Position numbers and translations under genes: made by a program
In this document: positions 61,289 through 64,000 of the stretch, in pieces
Numbering within the stretch: the first letter of the stretch is position 1
Layout: each line of letters opens with the position of its first letter
Notes under the pieces: model-generated
What the model saw: only the letters and a program-made list of their open reading frames with translations
Told to the model about the DNA's origin: nothing
Database searches by the model: none
Assembly (NCBI GenBank): GCA_019187225.1
Contig: JABAQQ010000028.1
Coordinates: 124,001-188,000, forward strand
Source of the DNA: Saprospiraceae bacterium
Lineage (GTDB): Bacteria; Bacteroidota; Bacteroidia; Chitinophagales; Saprospiraceae
Direction of reading: 5' to 3'
Length of the DNA: 64,000 bases

Positions 61289-64000
61289 TTACTTCACAAT
61301 TGTCAGTTTGGAAACGGCTTGTCGCTGGCCATTTATGGCTATTGTGCCGATATAAGTACCCGCAGGCAAATCGTGTAGATCAAGGGTAAGTTCACCAGCC
61401 AAGTTGTCGGAGAAAAACTGTTGAGACACCACTTGACGACCAAAAATGTTTGTAAGTGTAAATACCATTCTTGGGCCGATACTGTTTAGAGAATAGCGAA
61501 CAGCTGTGACTTCTGACCCGGGGTTAGGCACAAAAGTTATGGTAGGCATATCAGTTGCCGGTGTTTGCGTCTTAACAGTTTCAGAGGCAGGTTTACCTCC
61601 GCCGCCCACGGGCTCAGGCTCTATTGTGATCTTTTCTCCAAAAGCAGCGTAAAGAATGGACTTGGCCTGGGAAGCTGATTGATCGCTGCCCTGCGCGATA
61701 GCGCGTACCGTTTGTTCTTCCGCAGGAGTGATCTGTTTGAATGAACGCACTTCGGACTTAAGCGTGGAGAACAGGGCGAAAAGTGTTTTTTCGTTACCTG
61801 AAGGCAATGCAGCAATCAGGCTGTTTGCGGCAGACAAGTTGTTACTGCTCAAGTAAAGTCCGATTCGGTCGCTTGTCGGGAAAGGAAATACAGCGCCTAC
61901 ATCGTCTATGTAATCGAGGGCAGTAGCCAAAGTAGAATCCGCTTCGATTACTCTCAACAGGCCGCGTTGCGCAATGATCTTTTGCTCCCACGTCAGTTGC
62001 CAGATGATGGCGGCAATTTCTTCAGGCGGCAAGGCGCTGCTGGCCCAGGTTTGTTTTTCCGCTTCCAAACCTGCAATTCTGGGTTGTTCCGGGTAAGGGG
62101 GGCAGGTGGGGCAGGGTGGCGAGACTTCGCAGGAATTATTGGGATCTTCTTCATAAGAATAAGAACATGGTAAAGTTACAATTCCAAGACTGTAACATAT
62201 CGGCAACCTGTCGTTGTGAGTTTCATACTTATATCCAGGCGCAATGGTGGTTTTGAACAGTTGGCTTTCAGTACCGACGCAGTCATCCCACTGATTGCCA
62301 GCGGGTTTCTCCATGTCACAATTTCCCTGATCAGGCAGGCTGCCATTAAAAAGAACCACAGAATAAGTGACTGGACTGTTGAAGTTATTACACCTGAACT
62401 GCACGTTGGAGTTGCCAAACTGGAACTGGAGTTGCCGGTCGCTGCCGCTGAAGATGTTGCGCTCGATGATATTCGCGTGATTGCCTGCCGAAGCATCGGA
62501 GAGTACGCTTACCGCTGCCGGGCCGCCGTTGATAACATTGTCAAAAATATCGTAAGCCGATGAAGCCCTGGCTTCGATGCTGGACACTGTGTTGTTGAAC
62601 GTGTTGGCTGAAATGGTCACGTAATCAGCGCCATTAAGCAATATTCCTTCCCGCGAATTGAATATGCAGGTGCTGATGTAAGGATCGCCGACCGGCCCGC
62701 TTACAGTATTTAACACTGCGATGCCCAAATCCAAAGATGAGGCGAAAGTCGCTTCATCAACGCAGGAAAAACGGGCGTTAACCGCCTCGATGCCGGTAGT
62801 TGTTTCTCCGGGTTTGCTAAGCGACTTGCCGAACGTGCCGCCGAAGACATGGACGCCTCTGACATTTTCCAGCAGGATATGTCTTTCAGGCGTTTCGGGG
62901 ACAAAATGCCGGAAGTGAAGTTTGGGCAATGCTGCTTGAGCCATATCCGGTGTCCATGTGACATCGCGAAGTTCCGTCGTGACATCGAAGTCACACCCTT
63001 GTATAAAATAATGATACAACATAGGGTGGTTAAAATCGCGCACCCGAATGGAGATGCGGTTGTTCAGAAAGTCAGCGTTCGTGGCAATGATGCGTCCTCC
63101 ACCTACACTTTCAATTCCGATGGAAGCGTGTTCGATAACGGCATCGTTTCTGACATATACCCTTCCGTGACTGTTGCTGAAAGTGCCGGCTCCTTCCACC
63201 CGAATACCCTTCCAGCCGCTGTTGTATTGTATGCCACCGGCCCCGCCAACATTGCTTCCTAATCTATCAATGCCCGTCAATTTCGCGCCGGCATCCACAT
63301 AAAGCACACCGCCGGGTTTCACCAAAATAGAAGTTTCGTAAGATTCGTAGTCGGAACTTCTGAAATGTATAACGGCGCCCGGAGCGATATCGAGCCTTCC
63401 GCCACTTTCAATGATGACTTTCCCTTTCACATAACGCTCGCCGCTCCACGTTACTTGAGAATTGATAATGATTTCCGTTGAGCCTGTAGCAGGGAAATAG
63501 TCGTACCCAACGGTACAGTGTTTTTCCCAGTTATACCAGAATTCATCTACCCAGGCATGCCAGGGCCAAAAACCGATGACAGTGGCAGAAGTGCTTTGTT
63601 CTAAGAATTCGCCACCTACAGCACTGTGCACCAAGTCGTGATAATCGCCTTGAACGATACTACTGAACTCATCTACACTAAGACAATTGGCCGCAGGCAG
63701 GTCAATTGTTGACAGGATTGGTACCAAAGGATTAGGGTTGGGCATTCCATGTATCTGAGGTGTGCCGTTGGTGAACTGCATCGCCTCAGGCATTTCGTTA
63801 TCCGGTTCGCCTGCACTGGCGCGCGGCCTCCAGCGGGGCAAGATGTAAGGGGTAGGATTTGGCGGGACTGGAAATAAGGCATCCTCCAACTCGCGAATAT
63901 GCGCCCGGTGCCAGGGGAAAAAATTAGGCAATGAGTGAATTGGGCCGAAATGGGTGAAATGCAGGGACAATATGTCAGTGTGATTGTCGAGCCATGTGTC
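61289..64000 (-). CDS. Tyrosinase-like copper domain fused to beta-helix and T9SS domain (5' end outside window)
   Basis: The frame is open to the right edge, so the N-terminus is missing. The first visible part has tyrosinase features: HSLPNFFPWHRAHIRELED (CuA His pair), then YHDLVHSAVGG and FWPWHAWVDEFWYNWEKH (CuB-like three His). In the usual family LPYWDW follows CuA; here it is ILPRWRP. Next comes a long right-handed beta-helix-like region (about 165-560 of the visible part) with repeats such as VIIESGGRLDIAPGAVIHF, then a helical region and a T9SS sorting domain (FVPNPGSEVTAVRYSL ... AVSKLTIVK). The protein would be exported. Oxidase activity on phenols is plausible but depends on the missing N-terminus. 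Confidence 0.82.
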   Translation of the reverse strand, partial: DTWLDNHTDILSLHFTHFGPIHSLPNFFPWHRAHIRELEDALFPVPPNPTPYILPRWRPRASAGEPDNEMPEAMQFTNGTPQIHGMPNPNPLVPILSTIDLPAANCLSVDEFSSIVQGDYHDLVHSAVGGEFLEQSTSATVIGFWPWHAWVDEFWYNWEKHCTVGYDYFPATGSTEIIINSQVTWSGERYVKGKVIIESGGRLDIAPGAVIHFRSSDYESYETSILVKPGGVLYVDAGAKLTGIDRLGSNVGGAGGIQYNSGWKGIRVEGAGTFSNSHGRVYVRNDAVIEHASIGIESVGGGRIIATNADFLNNRISIRVRDFNHPMLYHYFIQGCDFDVTTELRDVTWTPDMAQAALPKLHFRHFVPETPERHILLENVRGVHVFGGTFGKSLSKPGETTTGIEAVNARFSCVDEATFASSLDLGIAVLNTVSGPVGDPYISTCIFNSREGILLNGADYVTISANTFNNTVSSIEARASSAYDIFDNVINGGPAAVSVLSDASAGNHANIIERNIFSGSDRQLQFQFGNSNVQFRCNNFNSPVTYSVVLFNGSLPDQGNCDMEKPAGNQWDDCVGTESQLFKTTIAPGYKYETHNDRLPICYSLGIVTLPCSYSYEEDPNNSCEVSPPCPTCPPYPEQPRIAGLEAEKQTWASSALPPEEIAAIIWQLTWEQKIIAQRGLLRVIEADSTLATALDYIDDVGAVFPFPTSDRIGLYLSSNNLSAANSLIAALPSGNEKTLFALFSTLKSEVRSFKQITPAEEQTVRAIAQGSDQSASQAKSILYAAFGEKITIEPEPVGGGGKPASETVKTQTPATDMPTITFVPNPGSEVTAVRYSLNSIGPRMVFTLTNIFGRQVVSQQFFSDNLAGELTLDLHDLPAGTYIGTIAINGQRQAVSKLTIVK

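Overview
The window reads as a chromosomal segment of a member of the Bacteroidota, most likely Saprospiria-like. The support is a SusC/SusD pair, five secreted proteins with C-terminal type IX secretion (T9SS) sorting domains, many lipoproteins with a cysteine lipobox, Bacteroidota-type -7 boxes (TAnnTTTG) upstream of about ten genes, and weak ribosome binding sites. The genus is an inference. I saw no rRNA, tRNA, CRISPR array, integrase or transposase.

Layout. 1-595 is the N-terminal part of an agmatine deiminase family gene (minus). 978-12634 is an uptake and surface block: SusC, SusD and two large FG-GAP/ASPIC lipoproteins. 12750-14747 holds a DUF2911-TPR protein and an AIM24 protein. 14834-17029 (minus) is a small secreted protein and a polytopic membrane protein resembling glycosyltransferase family 39. 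17145-22952 (minus) is a four-gene module: a membrane/coiled-coil protein, an atypical GTPase, a coiled-coil protein and a dynamin-like GTPase. It is the best candidate for an undescribed system. 23474-26213 holds an S9 peptidase and an aquaporin. 26318-35382 is a secreted-protein block: a zinc metalloprotease whose signal peptide contains a 10-C tract that puts it out of frame, a T9SS protein and two CotH proteins. 35435-45818 is mostly housekeeping: MBL hydrolase, RibH, LysM protein, KdsB, a KefB/C-type antiporter with its KefF-like partner, cryptochrome DASH, GNAT and two small membrane proteins. 46009-64000 mixes T9SS cargo, paired Cys-rich lipoproteins, EttA, a damaged MNT-HEPN pair, a flavin monooxygenase, NUDIX, aspartate kinase, a vWA lipoprotein, DUF2256, a zinc-ribbon protein and a tyrosinase/beta-helix T9SS protein that runs off the right edge.

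The non-coding DNA is rich in dispersed palindromic repeats of several families and in 7-8 bp tandem arrays, two of which lie in frame inside genes. Two 120-bp MITE-like elements are present; one sits inside the GTPase module. One palindrome family occurs twice, both times right after a TACCTTTG promoter box at the 5' end of a leader (ettA and the aspartate kinase gene).
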